A stretch of 64,000 bases of DNA from Undaria pinnatifida (taxonomy: Eukaryota; Sar; Phaeophyceae; Laminariales; Alariaceae). Under the pieces are notes generated by a model. It saw only the letters and a list, made by a program, of their open reading frames with translations, ran no database searches and was not told where the DNA came from. Made by a program: the position numbers and the translations under genes. This document shows positions 33,510-43,489 of this stretch, piece by piece; the first letter of the stretch is position 1, and each line of letters begins with the position of its first letter. The stretch lies in the NCBI GenBank assembly GCA_012845835.1, contig JABAKD010000012.1, positions 1,822,620-1,886,619 of the forward strand. Reading direction: 5' to 3'.

Positions 33510-33641
33510 TGTTGAGATACGGCCTCGAAAGGCCTGCAATTATCCGAATTTGAGATCATTCGGATGGGTTTCGTATGATAAAGTTGGCGTTTTATGTTCG
33601 GGAAAGTTAGGAAATAGATCGGAGGCCTCCGATCTCAGAAG
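33510..33641 (+). repeat. E1 5' LTR, truncated
   Basis: Matches the first 130 bp of the 3' LTR (40923-41060): TGTTGAGATACGGCCTCGAA, then AGTTAGGAAATAGATCGGAG, to TCTCAGAAG. Beyond it homology jumps to sequence that in E2 lies just before the gag zinc knuckle. It includes a perfect 20-bp palindrome (33616-33635). A TATAAAAG lies at 33643-33650, right at the deletion junction and absent from the 3' LTR. Confidence 0.85.
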
Positions 33642-33715
33642 CTATAAAAGTTTTCGCCGTTAAGGCCTCGTCTAAGAGAGACGACCCTCCCCTTTGGAAC
33701 GGCCTCCTTTCACCT

Positions 33716-33870
33716 CGCGCTGATGCCTTCCGAGAAAACCGGGGGCTTTGCCTCAACTGCCAGGAAGACAACCATTCCGTCAAGCATTGTAGGCATACTG
33801 TCCTTAATGCGAGTGGCTGCTTAAACCCTGAACTTGGCCAACTTGGCGACGATGACGCACACCGACGTTG
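33716..33870 (+). pseudogene. E1 gag remnant with CCHC zinc knuckle
   Basis: Encodes CLNCQEDNHSVKHC, a C-x2-C-x4-H-x4-C zinc knuckle of retroviral nucleocapsid type, followed by NASGCLNPELGQLGDDDAHR and a TGA. The matching E2 segment is CLNCHEDTHSLRNC. The knuckle normally binds RNA during packaging. The rest of gag upstream is deleted here, and 33880-35190 downstream is a frameshifted linker. Confidence 0.85.
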
Positions 33871-35189
33871 ACAAACACGCATGGTCTGCCACCGCCGAGA
33901 CGATAAATCTTCTCGCCTGGCCACCAACAAGAAAAATTGACGCTATCTTTCAGGTCAATCGCGAGGGTACCACCAGGATCATGGCCAGGTAAACTGTCAC
34001 AACGATCCCACATACACGTCGGATCACTATGGTGGTATCCTGCGCTCGCCCGCCTCTTCTGCCCCCGCTCCTGCTCCTCCAATGCGCTTTGGGGCCGCCC
34101 ACAACCCGGGCGAAAATACACTCGCGCGCCAACCTGGCGCATTCCGCAACGGCAATCGACAGCTCTTCGGCGGTACGGCACCGTCGACGACACTGTCGGG
34201 GGGTACCTATTTCGGTTTCAGAAGATTCTCGTGTTCTGTTGCTAGCCTGTCCAGTAACGCAGCACAGATTGCCTCTGTCAAGAGCCCACGGGCTCCTACG
34301 TCGTCTGCGGACGATTCTCACGGCGTAGCACCGGCGGCCGAAACTAGCGCTTCAAGCGTGGTTTCCTCCAGCCAGGTATTTTTTCTTCTTTTTTTTTCGA
34401 CGGCGAGAACGCGCGCCACCAGCGACGTTCCCCTCGGTCATGGTCTGAGTTCAGCGATGGCAACCGCGCTTTCAGCGCCGACTCAGCAATAGAGGTACGC
34501 GCTCCAAACGCCGCCCCCATTAACCATGGCATGGGAGCCTGCGTTTGCGCGCTCCCCCCCCAGGCACGCGTCGCGCAACAATATAGGTGTGGTGACGGCG
34601 CGTCGCCTTTTTACGCGTATGTGTTCATCCCCCCCTCTCCCTAACCAGGCGGTGGCGGTCGGTTGAGGTGTGGGACGGTCGACCCTTGAAACACTTTTTT
34701 CTGACCACGAGGTGGCGGTCGATTTGAGGTGTGGGAAGGCCATCACCAAAACACCGAGATATTTGCGAGGCTTGATCTGGTGTTTGCTCGCGATAGCAGC
34801 GGGCTCTCTGTCCTTTTTTTTCCATTAAGGAGGAGTCGACAAGACTAGCTACCTCGTCTCCCTACTCCAAGAGGCATACCGGAAAAGAGCCTCCTCAGGT
34901 CAAACCATTATTGCCACTTCCGCGACCCCGCTCTAGAAGACGCCCACAGGGTCTACGGGCCCTGCTTCGTCCATTAACACGCTAACCCACGTGTTTCAGG
35001 CTACGTCTGCCTCAGTGAAACAGAAAGAAGATCCGACACTGCGCGACGGGCCAGTGGTGACGCCACGGTCTCCAGCCTGATCAGCTGGACGCTACTCACG
35101 TAATTTTCGGAAGAATCGCGCCTCTCGTCAAGCAGAAACAGCTCAGAGCCTCTGCCCCTTCGGGCGCAGTTAGAGCAGTTTCTTGCGAT

Positions 35190-35790
35190 TATACGCCAAA
35201 GAGCGAAGAGGCCACGACGCGAGAAACCGTGGGTTTGGACTCGCGTTATGCTCCCGAGGCCTGGTGTTCCTGAGGGGGACACTACAGGCCCAAAGAGCCG
35301 AGGACTGGTGTTCCCAGAGAGGGACATTGCAGACCCAAATGCCCACCGAGGCTACCGACGGGTTGGCACCGTCGGTGTTGGACTCTTTTTCGGGTGCAGC
35401 AAGGGCGGCTTCTTAAGAGTTTCAGAGAGCGGGTGAGGAGGATTCGAGGCGAGAAACCCCGGGTTAGGACTCGCATCTTGCTCCCGAGGCCTGGTGCTCC
35501 CGCAAGGGAACACTACAGGCTAAAGCGCCGAGGACTGGTGTTCCCAGAAGGGGACATTGCACACCCACAAATGTCCAACGAGGCTACCGACGGGTTGGTG
35601 CCGTCGGTTTTTGCTATTTTTCGGGCGCAGTTAGAGCGGATTCTCGGAGATTTTTTGCCAACGAGCGAAGAAAGACCCGAGCCGAGATACCACAGGTTCG
35701 GATTTGCGTCGTTCTCCCGAGGCCTGGTGTTCCCGGACGGGGACATTGCAGGCCCAAATTTCAACACGGCTTTTGACCCTTCTCTCGAAT
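35190..35790 (+). repeat. Three 230-bp tandem units in the E1 linker
   Basis: CTCCCGAGGCCTGGTG occurs at 35251, 35481 and 35714, with surrounding sequence (GGGGACATTGCAGGCCCAAA, GGCTACCGACGGGTTGG, TTTTCGGGCGCAGTTAGAGC) repeating at the same spacing (230 and 233 bp). E2 has only one such unit at the corresponding place (about 49320-49500). The expansion sits just before the NADAR domain. Confidence 0.9.
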
Positions 35791-35792
35791 AC

Positions 35793-36275
35793 TCCACCGA
35801 CAAAGTGGTGTTATTCTGGCAGCCCCCATTCTATTTTGCACAATGTGGTCCCCTTCGTCGTTTGCCGTGAACGACGTGCCGTATGTCTGCGCAGAGCAGT
35901 ACATGATGGCCGAAAAGACCAAGTTTTTCCAAGACCATCGAGCAGTGGGGCTCATCATGTCGTCGCCTAGTCCAAGCACACGCAAACGCATCGGTCGAGG
36001 CGTGCGCAACTTTGACTCCGGTGTTGGGGACAGGGAGAAGCCAAACGCCGTGTTATCTGGCACCTACGCCAAATTCATGTAGAATCCAGCCATAAAAAAA
36101 TCACCTTTTGAGCTCTGACAACAAGCTTCTGGCTGAATCCAGCCCTCTTGACCCAGTGTGGGGCATTGGTCTCCGGGCGGATGGTCCCAGGGCCAACAAT
36201 CCATGCCAGGGGAGAGGAAAAACGTGCTCGGTAAGGCACTTTCTGCCGTTCGCGAAGCTATTCGCGACAAGGAGA
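35793..36275 (+). pseudogene. NADAR (YbiA-like) domain in E1 polyprotein, broken
   Basis: In pieces of all three frames the segment follows the NADAR fold: DKVVLFWQP start, then CAEQYMMAEKTKFFQDHRAV, GRGVRNF, an AVLSGTYAKF stretch, DPVWGIGLRADGP, and KALSAVREAIRD at the end. NADAR proteins (DUF1768, E. coli YbiA and relatives) are associated with NAD/ADP-ribose chemistry, including N-glycosidic cleavage on ADP-ribosylated or riboflavin-intermediate substrates. Here the E of the EQYMM motif is kept. The reading frame shifts near 35840 and again after the AKFM stop at about 36080. It lies between the linker repeats and the RNase H remnant, inside the retroelement. Confidence 0.75.
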
Positions 36276-36479
36276 CCGGGTCGGCGCACTCGGCCTCCCC
36301 TAGGCGGTTCCGCACTTGCACTGCGAATGCAAGAACCAAGAAAACTCGTCCGCGCCACCGCCGAGCCGTTAACATCGGCCAGCGCTCGCAAAGCTTCTCC
36401 TTCGGCGTTTCCGACCTATTTCTTGGGCGCGTTGGCCAATTAAAACCCGTGGAGATTTGGAGATAGCTTCTGGCGTCGG

Positions 36480-36850
36480 CCCTGACCTTGCGCTGTCAGA
36501 ACACGGCCCCTGTTTCGTCAAGGGTTCTGTGACGCTGGACGACGTTTTGTTTACTATGAAAAACCGCGTATATCAGTCGAGCAAAGCTCGACTCGGAGAG
36601 GCACTGGACTCCTCCAGATTTGGGGACCGGCAGCATTGTTTTGGCTCCCAAACGTCTCCGAGGGTACCGTGGGGAGCAAAGTTCCGCATATTCTCCGGCC
36701 ACAAAACACAGGAGAGCATTGGCAAAGTGGGGACCCTCAATGCACGAGTCCAGCGGTAGCTTGAGTTCGTCACCGTTCGATTGCACACTCGAGTACCGCA
36801 AAGGCAGCGCCAACGGCATCGCCAATTTTTCCGGCCCGTTTTCCAGAGCC
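36480..36850 (+). pseudogene. E1 protease/RNase H remnant
   Basis: About 36500-36550 matches the start of the E2 protease region (VTLDDV in one frame). Directly after it the sequence jumps to RNase H (DSERHWTPPDL, later FDCTLEYRKGSANGIANF), so the protease core and the whole reverse transcriptase are missing. RNase H would remove the RNA strand during replication, and this copy is frameshifted. Confidence 0.75.
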
Positions 36851-36997
36851 TGCTACGGAGTACGACCGCAGTTGCTTGACAAACTTCAACCTCGTGGGGT
36901 TGACAATCCCCAATCCCGTTGAGATAGCGGTATCTACCTCCTACGGACCCGCGGGCGGCGCACTCCTTCCTCGCCGATCCCAGGGATCGGTTCGAGT

Positions 36998-37155
36998 GGA
37001 CTCGCGCCCCTCGCCGAAAACACTGTCTTGGGTGGGCTCGTGCCCCACACCGAAAGCACTGCCTTGGGTGGACTCGAATCCCTCGCCGAGAGCACTGTCT
37101 TGGATGGGCTCGTGCCCCGCACGGAACATGCTGCCGTGGGTTGGCTCCCTGTCAC
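36998..37155 (+). repeat. 45-bp minisatellite, about 3.5 units
   Basis: Units of the type GGGCTCGTGCCCCACACCGA plus AAGCACTGCCTTGGGT repeat every 45 bp, so one frame shows a 15-residue repeat (around PSPKTLSWVGS). It lies in the RNase H-integrase linker of E1. E2 retains about one unit. Confidence 0.85.
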
Positions 37156-37202
37156 CTCTACCGCATTTCAAGAGTTTCGCACACACGAGCCACGTATAAG
37201 GA

Positions 37203-37960
37203 TTGACGGCTTTTCTGCTTCCCCGGGGAGATTCGTCGCCCGTGTTTCTTCCTCCGGTGCCACTACCGAAGGCTGTACCGGCCGCGGGTCGATTTCGCCT
37301 GCCGCTGACACCGTTTTCGCTTCGGTTTTGCCATACCCATCGAGGGCGGCACGGGCTCCGCAGAAGCCTTGGCTGCAGCGACGCCCATCGCACAGCCGAC
37401 TTATCTATCCCGGAGGTCTACACAGGAGTCGGCTCCCGCCGCGACCACCAGATCAACTGTGTCCGTCTCCGGTTTGCTTGGCACTCCAGCCCCTCCGTCG
37501 TCGACGACGCACCGACTAACAGCGACAATACCGAGAAATGCACCCCCGCTGTAGATTATGGATTCGGGCCCGGCGGGCCCGCTTGGCCATCTTCCAGACG
37601 AGGTACAACCCCGCCGCAAATCGCACGGCCGCGGCCGGCTCCGCCCGCCGCCGCAACCCCTGCTCTTGTCGACTCGCCGGTCCGCACGGTGCCACTACCA
37701 TCCGACCGCCACCACGCAGAGCCTAGATGGGAAGTCCTCTTTTACGGCCTACGCCTTTTCCTGGTGACACGCCGACTGCATATACAAGGTCAGACGTCCT
37801 CGACGACGCTGCTGAATTGCGGTTCGCGGATTCCGTCGCGCGTTATTCACATGACGGTTATAAGCGAGCGCAGCACACTGAGCCGACGTGCCACGCCATG
37901 ATGCGTTACATCTCTATCGGCCGGCCATCGGTCCTGCCGCCCGACGTTTTGGCGTGCTAA
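37203..37960 (+). pseudogene. E1 RNase H-integrase linker
   Basis: Alanine-, proline- and threonine-rich low-complexity sequence in several frames, matched by the 312-codon linker of E2 (45378-46316), including a GFGPGGPAWP motif in both. It is frameshifted here. No catalytic motif is present. It probably forms a flexible spacer in the intact polyprotein. Confidence 0.7.
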
Positions 37961-38099
37961 CTCTCGCACAAGCGTCTCTCCCTCTCAGACATCAAGGAGC
38001 TGGCGAATAAGGGTCGACTATATACAATCGACGACGACATCGTCCTACTCGTCCGTAACCAGACACTTCCACCAACAAGGTATGACAAACCCAACTCTG

Positions 38100-38932
38100 T
38101 GGGGCGAGCTGCTTGCTTGCTAAACGACGAGCCAGTTCGCATCTACGTTCCTCTGCTGATCATGCAAGCTTGTCAACGACGGCCTCTTGTCACCTTGGCA
38201 CCACGCACACGTTGCGCATTCTGGAGCGTTTTTGTTGGTGGATTGGCATAAATGTGTGCACCCAGTGGTGACTTCGCCACTGCTTGAAGTGCCAAGCGCG
38301 GAGAACCCCACGGATGACTGTCCGCTGGCCCATCATAACAATACCTCTACCGGAAAGGCCAGGTGTCGCCGTCAGTGGTGACTACTTCGGCCCCTTCCGG
38401 TCACACCACGAGGCAACACCTACATCCTGCTGTTCACGATCGCTTCAGTCGTCGGGCCGACATGTTCTCCGTCACTGCCGCTGAGTTCACCGTGGAGGGT
38501 ACAGCCAATATCCTGGTGAAACAATACACCCCCTTGTGGGGGTGCCCGCGCACCATACTCTCGGACAACGGACTGCAGTTCGGCTCCAAGATTTCACAAG
38601 CTGTATATGAGCTGTTGGGTGTGCACAAGCTTGCTACGGGCTTCTATTATCCCAACTGTAACGGGGGCGCTGAGCGAGTAAACCACACTATGGCCCAAAT
38701 GTTTGCTACGCTCGTCAACGAGCGACAAGACGATTGGGACTTGCATCTGCCCCACGTCGAATGCGCTTACAACAATTCCGTCAGCGCAGCGACAGGTATG
38801 GCGCCCAACGATGTCCACATGGGCAGACTCCCACGGCTCCCCCTTACGGGTTTCGACCGCACTGGCGTCGTGGGACACCAGAGTCTGACCCATAGCCACC
38901 TGGCCTATTGCGACTTGGCCACCGGCCGGTAA
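38100..38932 (+). pseudogene. E1 integrase: HHCC finger and DDE core
   Basis: The zinc finger (QACHSTASCHL-type, then CLKC) lies at about 38165-38300 with frame changes. The DDE core is open from 38363 to TAA at 38932: first Asp around DYFGP (frameshifted), second Asp in ILSDNGLQF, and Glu in NGGAERVNHTM, with the usual D-x(about 57)-D-x35-E layout. Integrase inserts the DNA copy. The 189-codon open part differs from E2 at only about ten residues, while flanking regions are full of stops. Confidence 0.85.
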
Positions 38933-39044
38933 ACGCGCGCGAACGACATTGTCCGCGCACACCGCGCTCTCACCATTTCTCGTGTAACCCGCAGAAACTC
39001 CACCCTCACCGACGCGCTGCGTCCAGCACCTAACGTCGCTATGG

Positions 39045-39999
39045 GTGGTTGGGCATGGGTATACTATTCTGCCTCTACCATCCACCAGGGTGTGTAGGCG
39101 AACACTGACGCCAAGGTACTCAAGGCCAAGCACGCGCTTGACAGGACGGGACCATACAAGGTCCTCGCCATCGGTTCCTGCTCCGCCGCCGAGACCCCGG
39201 ACGGTTCGCCGCTCGGGAGCAACCTCCTCTATTTGGATCTCCCTTCCGACCTGCCCGGTTCGGACGCTCGTCGGGGTGTGGCTATCGACCGCTTCAAACC
39301 CTGCGCCAACCGCCACGACAGTGAGGACATGCCCAAATACCTACCGGCGGGGCTGACGCAGTACGTGCTCAACAAAGTTTTCAAGAAGTTCCCGCCGTAC
39401 CAGGTCACTCAAAACGACGTTTCGACTCCCATCCAATGGCTGGAGGTGGAGCAGATCACTGGTCATCAGTCGGTACGGGGGCGAGGTGGCGTCATCGCGG
39501 TGCTATGCAAGACACATTGGGCGGGCTCTCCGAACCTTCCTGGGAGCGGGATATGGACCTCGACCTCTCCCGCTCATACATCTTGCGTTATTAGGCCGGA
39601 ACCCCGGACCAGCACCGCCAAACCAACCGCCTGTACCGCCGAACGCGGATCGGGGCGACACAGCGCGAGCTCTCCCGCAACAACGGGGAACGCTTCCTAG
39701 CGCCGAGCTACGCCTGTGTTCCCCGCGCCGATTGGCTCCGTCGCTACCATGACACAGTACGTTCTAAGGAAGCCCGCGTTTGGTACAAGGGAGACGATGG
39801 GTTATGGTGGCTTGGAAAGATCAGCGCTTGCACTACCGAGGACAAGGTATACCTGATCCGCTTTCTGGACGATCCGGGACCGATTAAACTTCCTCTTCCC
39901 CCGGCGCGCTACACGACTTTGACGGGAGCCGTAGAGGTTCTTGGTGCCTGCAAGTTCACATCGACAGTGCGTCTCCTCGGGGAATCCAACGTAACGTAG
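39045..39999 (+). pseudogene. E1 integrase tail: GPY/F, chromodomain, Tudor-like
   Basis: Frame-broken but readable: GPY/F segment (HALDRTGPYKVLAIG, near 39140), a chromodomain-like stretch (GRGGVIAVLCKTHWAG, about 39475-39590), then a Tudor/Agenet-like stretch (VWYKGDDGLWWLGKI and YLIRFLDDPGPIKL, about 39775-39895), ending at TAG 39997. Chromodomains on Ty3 integrases steer insertion to modified histones. A following Tudor-like module would be a second reader. E2 retains the same order. Confidence 0.75.
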
Positions 40000-40922
40000 A
40001 CGAATCTCGAGGCGGGGCCATGGCTAGTTGACTTTGAAGCCGGCACCGCTCCTCGATAGTTCTTCAATGTTGGGGTTATGAGTTTTGAGTCTTCGAGTTT
40101 GGGTTGTTCGTAGTGTCCTGAGAGTCTTCGTCGGGTTTTGGGGCGGTTCTCCACTTTTTTTTCTTTCTGTCTTGCCGAACCGCCCTGCTCAATGCCGGGC
40201 AAGGGTTCAGGGAAGACGCCGCTATCGGAGGCGCGGGGCTGTCGTTTTTTCGTCATTGCTCAATTTCGCCCCGCCGACGCCCTCCTCAGCCCAGAGCCGG
40301 GGGGCGACCAGGGTATCCTGTTTGCGCGTAACGTGGTACAGGGCTATGTACGGTTCTGTGTGTCGTATTTTATCTTTTGTGTGTTGTATTTGTTCTACTT
40401 TGTTTTTGACAACTAAACACTTCCCCCCTAGCGGGGCTGTAGGTGTTGCCACCTTCCATCCCGGGTATTTGTCGTTTCCTCGTCTAACCCCCCGCCATGC
40501 CGATGGCACGCGGGAGGTTTTCGCATGACTTCTCCCTTGTGTTGGCGCCTGTGTTCCCCTCCATATCGACGAGGGCTCGCCTGGCCGTGGTACCGTTTCT
40601 GCGTTTGGTTTGCCGTAGAGCCTTTCCTGCGCCCCCCCTGCCACACCGGCGGTATGCGGCGGGTTCTAAAGCCTTTTCTGCGCCCCCCCGCCACACCGCC
40701 GGCACGCGGCAAGTTTTTGACAGTTGATTTTTTCCTTGTTGTAGGGTCTGCGCCTCTTTCAACTGTTTTTATTCGCGTGTTTCTGGCTCCATAGCCAGAC
40801 GGTTAGAGGTGTGGGAGCGGGTTTTGAGCAGCCGCTTCTTCGACTGATGGTCTAGTTCGTAGAACCGGAGTTTTCCCGAATCTCCCATATTTCTGCGTAT
40901 GCGACTCATCAGGGTGGGCTAG
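40000..40922 (+). other. E1 3' untranslated region
   Basis: Between the polyprotein stop and the 3' LTR. It contains repeated CCGCCACACCGSCGG phrases near 40635-40700. The same region is present, inverted and close to identical, at 42565-43489 in E2. No polypurine tract is obvious immediately before the LTR (GGGTGGGCTAG is the best candidate). Confidence 0.7.
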
Positions 40923-41194
40923 TGTTAAGATACGGCCTCGAAAGGCCTGTAATTATCCGACTTTGAGATCATTTAGCTGAGTTTCGTATGATAAGGTTGG
41001 CGTTTTATATACGGGAAAGTTAGGAAATAGATCGGAGGCGCGTGCCTCCGATCTCAGAAGTCATCCGGGGCTCTGGTGGACTCGAATAAAGCTACGTCTC
41101 TACGAAGGAAATAAAGTGAGTACTCTCCGAGGACCTGCTCAAATGGCAGACCTGCAGGGGACACTCTGTTCCCCCACCCTATAACCTTACAACA
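40923..41194 (+). repeat. E1 3' LTR
   Basis: 272 bp, TGTTAAGATACGG to CCTTACAACA. It includes an 11-bp-arm hairpin AGATCGGAGGC-gcgt-GCCTCCGATCT at 41029-41054. An AATAAA-like AATAAAG follows at about 41087 and 41109. It matches the inverted E2 LTR at 42293-42564 closely. Confidence 0.9.
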
Positions 41195-41521
41195 CTCCGA
41201 TCGCGCGTATTACGGGATATGTGTCCTCATTAAGGATTTAGGTCGCCGACTCCTCTTGGAACTACAGTGTAGCTATTTGGGTCAACAGGGTATGTTAGTC
41301 AGTCTAGGCGATGGTGCGGGAGGTGGGCGAGGAGGAGGCGTTGGGGAGGTAGGGCGGGGGGATTAATTGGAGCTGCGGCATGGATGGCTCTAGAAAGATA
41401 ATGAGGTGATATTAAATGCGTGGAAGTGTTTAATACTTTGGCAGATTTCGATGTTAGGTGGGGCGTTTGTGCACGAGGGAGCGGGGGAAAAAACAAGGGC
41501 GTGGGGGGGGGGGGTATAATA
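41195..41521 (+). repeat. R1, right part of the copy split by E1
   Basis: Continues the head from 33509 (CTCCGATCGCGCGTATTACG), then GTCAACAGGG, then passes directly to the D module (GTCTAGGCGATGGTGCGGGA, GGATTTCGATGTTAGGTGGG) and a G run. Modules A-C are deleted in this copy. Confidence 0.9.
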
Positions 41522-42002
41522 GTGTGTGCAAGAACAGAGTGGTAGTATATCAATAATTGTAGTTCGACGCGTGTCGACGAGGGAAGAAAGTGCTGAATTA
41601 TTGTCGCGATAAGGAGGAAGGCACGTACCGAACTGAGGAGGAGGGGTAAGAGACTGCTATAGCGACCCCGGGTCTGAGTTACATCAAATCTAGGGAGCGA
41701 GAATGAGAAAGAAAATGTGCGAAGATAACAATAATAGATGAGATGGAAAATTGAAGGCGCGTACCGAAGTGGGGAGGGGGGGAGAAGGGCCTGCTTACGT
41801 AGTGGCCCTGGATCTGAACGTGTTACGTCTAGAGGGAGGGAATATAGAAAGAGCAACACAGCGAAAATAATAATCTGATATTATAAACAGAGTTGCTGGC
41901 TGGCTGTTGTTGTGGTTCGTGGCTTAAATGGTATACTGATTTGTTGCTTACTCGCTGGCTGTTGTTGTGCTTTACTTCAATCCCTAATATTTGCAATTAC
42001 TA
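41522..42002. repeat. Dispersed repeat R2, two tandem copies
   Basis: 41575-41720 and 41755-41870 both match 21395-21560: GAATTATTGTCGCGATAAGG, GGCACGTACCGAA (second copy GGCGCGTACCGAA), CCCGGGTCTGAGTTA. Purine-rich and non-coding. The remainder of the interval, a tandem GTTGCTGGCTGGCTGTTGTTGT phrase near 41890-41970, is unassigned. Confidence 0.65.
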
Positions 42003-42012
42003 CTCTATAATA

Positions 42013-42122
42013 GTGAGGACACACAACCCCGTAATACGCGCGATCGGAGTATCACACACAGCTTGCAAAGATGAGTTTCGATCTTCGATCTCACAGCTGG
42101 AGTGAATTTTCATTTTTTATAA
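42013..42122 (-). repeat. R1 head only (truncated copy)
   Basis: GAGGACACACAACCCCGTAA through GATCTCACAGCTGGAGTG and T-rich tail, with an internal deletion (GATGAGTTTCGATCTTCGAT). It lies between the tails of E1 and E2. Confidence 0.9.
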
Positions 42123-42292
42123 CTAGTGGTACTCCCGAAGTATGCCTGTTGCCGGCCGGTGTGGCGGACAAAAACAAATTGGTGCTGTATCATCCTCTGT
42201 ATGTGAGTACAAAAATATATCAAAATAATAACAAGGCAGCAGTACGGCAGGGCAGCAGTACGTCCAGTGGTAAAGGACAGAGGAGTGGGGAC

Positions 42293-42564
42293 GGTTGTAA
42301 GGTTATAGGGTGGGGGAACAGAGTGCCCCCTGCAGGTCTGCCATTTGAGCAGGTCCTCGGAGAGTACTCACTTTATTTCCTTCGTAGAGACGTAGCTTTA
42401 TTCGAGTCCACCAGAGCCCCGGATGACTTCTGAGATCGGAGGCACGTGCCTCCGATCTATTTCCTAACTTTCCCGTATATAAAACGCTAATCTTATCATA
42501 CGAAACTCAGCTAAATGATCTCAAAGTCGGATAATTACAGGCCTTTCGAGGCCGTATCTTAACA
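42293..42564 (-). repeat. E2 3' LTR
   Basis: Inverted counterpart of 40923-41194, ending ATCTTAACA at 42564 (the LTR start in transcription sense) and beginning GGTTGTAAGGTTATAGGG at 42293. The palindrome at 42433-42458 is perfect over 26 bp because its centre is CACGTG. Confidence 0.9.
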
Positions 42565-43489
42565 CTAGCCCACCCTGATGAGTCGCATACGCAGAAATAT
42601 GGGAGATTCAGGAAAACTCCGGTTCTACGAACCAGACCATCAGTCGAAGATGCGGCTCCTCAAAAGCCACTCCCACACCTCTAACCGTCTGGCTATGGAG
42701 CCAGAAACACGCGAATAAAAACAGTTGAAAGAGGCGCAGACCCTACAACAAGGAAAAAAAACCCTGTCAAAAACCTGCCGCGTGCCGGCGGTGTGGCGGG
42801 GGGGGGGCAGAAAAGGCTCTAGAACCTGCCGCATACCGCCGGTGTGGCAGGGGGGGCAGGAAAGGCTCTACGGCAAACCAACCGCAGACAAGGTACCACG
42901 GCGAGGCGAGCCCTCGTCGATATGGAGAGGAACACAGGCACTAACACAAGGGAGAAGTCATGCGAAAAATCTCCCGCGTGCCATCGGCATGGCGAGGGGT
43001 TAGACGAGGGAACGACGAATACCCGGGATGGGAGGTGGCAATACCTACAGCCTCGCGGGGGGGAGAGAGTGTTTAGTGGACAAAAACAAAGTAGAACAAA
43101 TACAACACACAAAAGAAAAAAGGTGACACACAGACCCGTACATAGCCCTGTACCACGTTACGCGCAAACAGGGCACCCTGGTCGCCCCCTGGCTCTGGGC
43201 TAAGGAGGTCGTCGGCGGGGCGAGAATGAGCAATGACGAAAAAACGACAGCCCCGCGCCTCCGATAGCGGCGTCTTCCCTGAACCCTTGCCCGGCACTGA
43301 GCAGGGCGGTTCGGCAAGACAGAAAGAAAAAATAATGGAGAACCGCCCCAAAACCCGACGAAGACTCTCAGGACACTACGAACAACCCAAACTCGAAGAC
43401 TCAAAACTCATAACCCCAACATTGAAGAACTATCGAGGAGCGGTGCCGGCTTCAAAGTCAACTAGCCATGGCCCCGCCTCGAGATTCGT
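42565..43489 (-). other. E2 3' untranslated region
   Basis: Near-identical inverted copy of 40000-40922. Its open frames on both strands mirror those in E1 and are not genes. Confidence 0.7.

Larger units (their letters stand above)
33510..41194 (+). mobile_element. Ty3/gypsy chromovirus-type LTR retrotransposon E1, defective
   Basis: Plus-strand element of 7685 bp bounded by TGTTGAGATACGG at the left and CTTACAACA at the right (terminal TGTTG..CAACA). Order: partial 5' LTR, gag zinc knuckle, linker with three 230-bp tandem units, NADAR domain, RNase H remnant, low-complexity linker, integrase, GPY/F, chromodomain, Tudor-like segment, 3' untranslated part, 3' LTR. Compared with E2 it has lost most of gag (junction at about 33641-33650) and all of the protease and reverse transcriptase (junction near 36550-36580). 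Stops and frameshifts are frequent outside the integrase core. Flanks rebuild one R1 copy. No clear 4-6 bp target duplication remains. Confidence 0.9.

Noticed and set aside
38594-39316. 240-codon minus-strand frame over the E1 integrase (and 44355-44894 plus over E2).
   Set aside because: It is antisense to the integrase core, which has clear DDE motifs. GC-rich codon bias keeps the opposite strand open.
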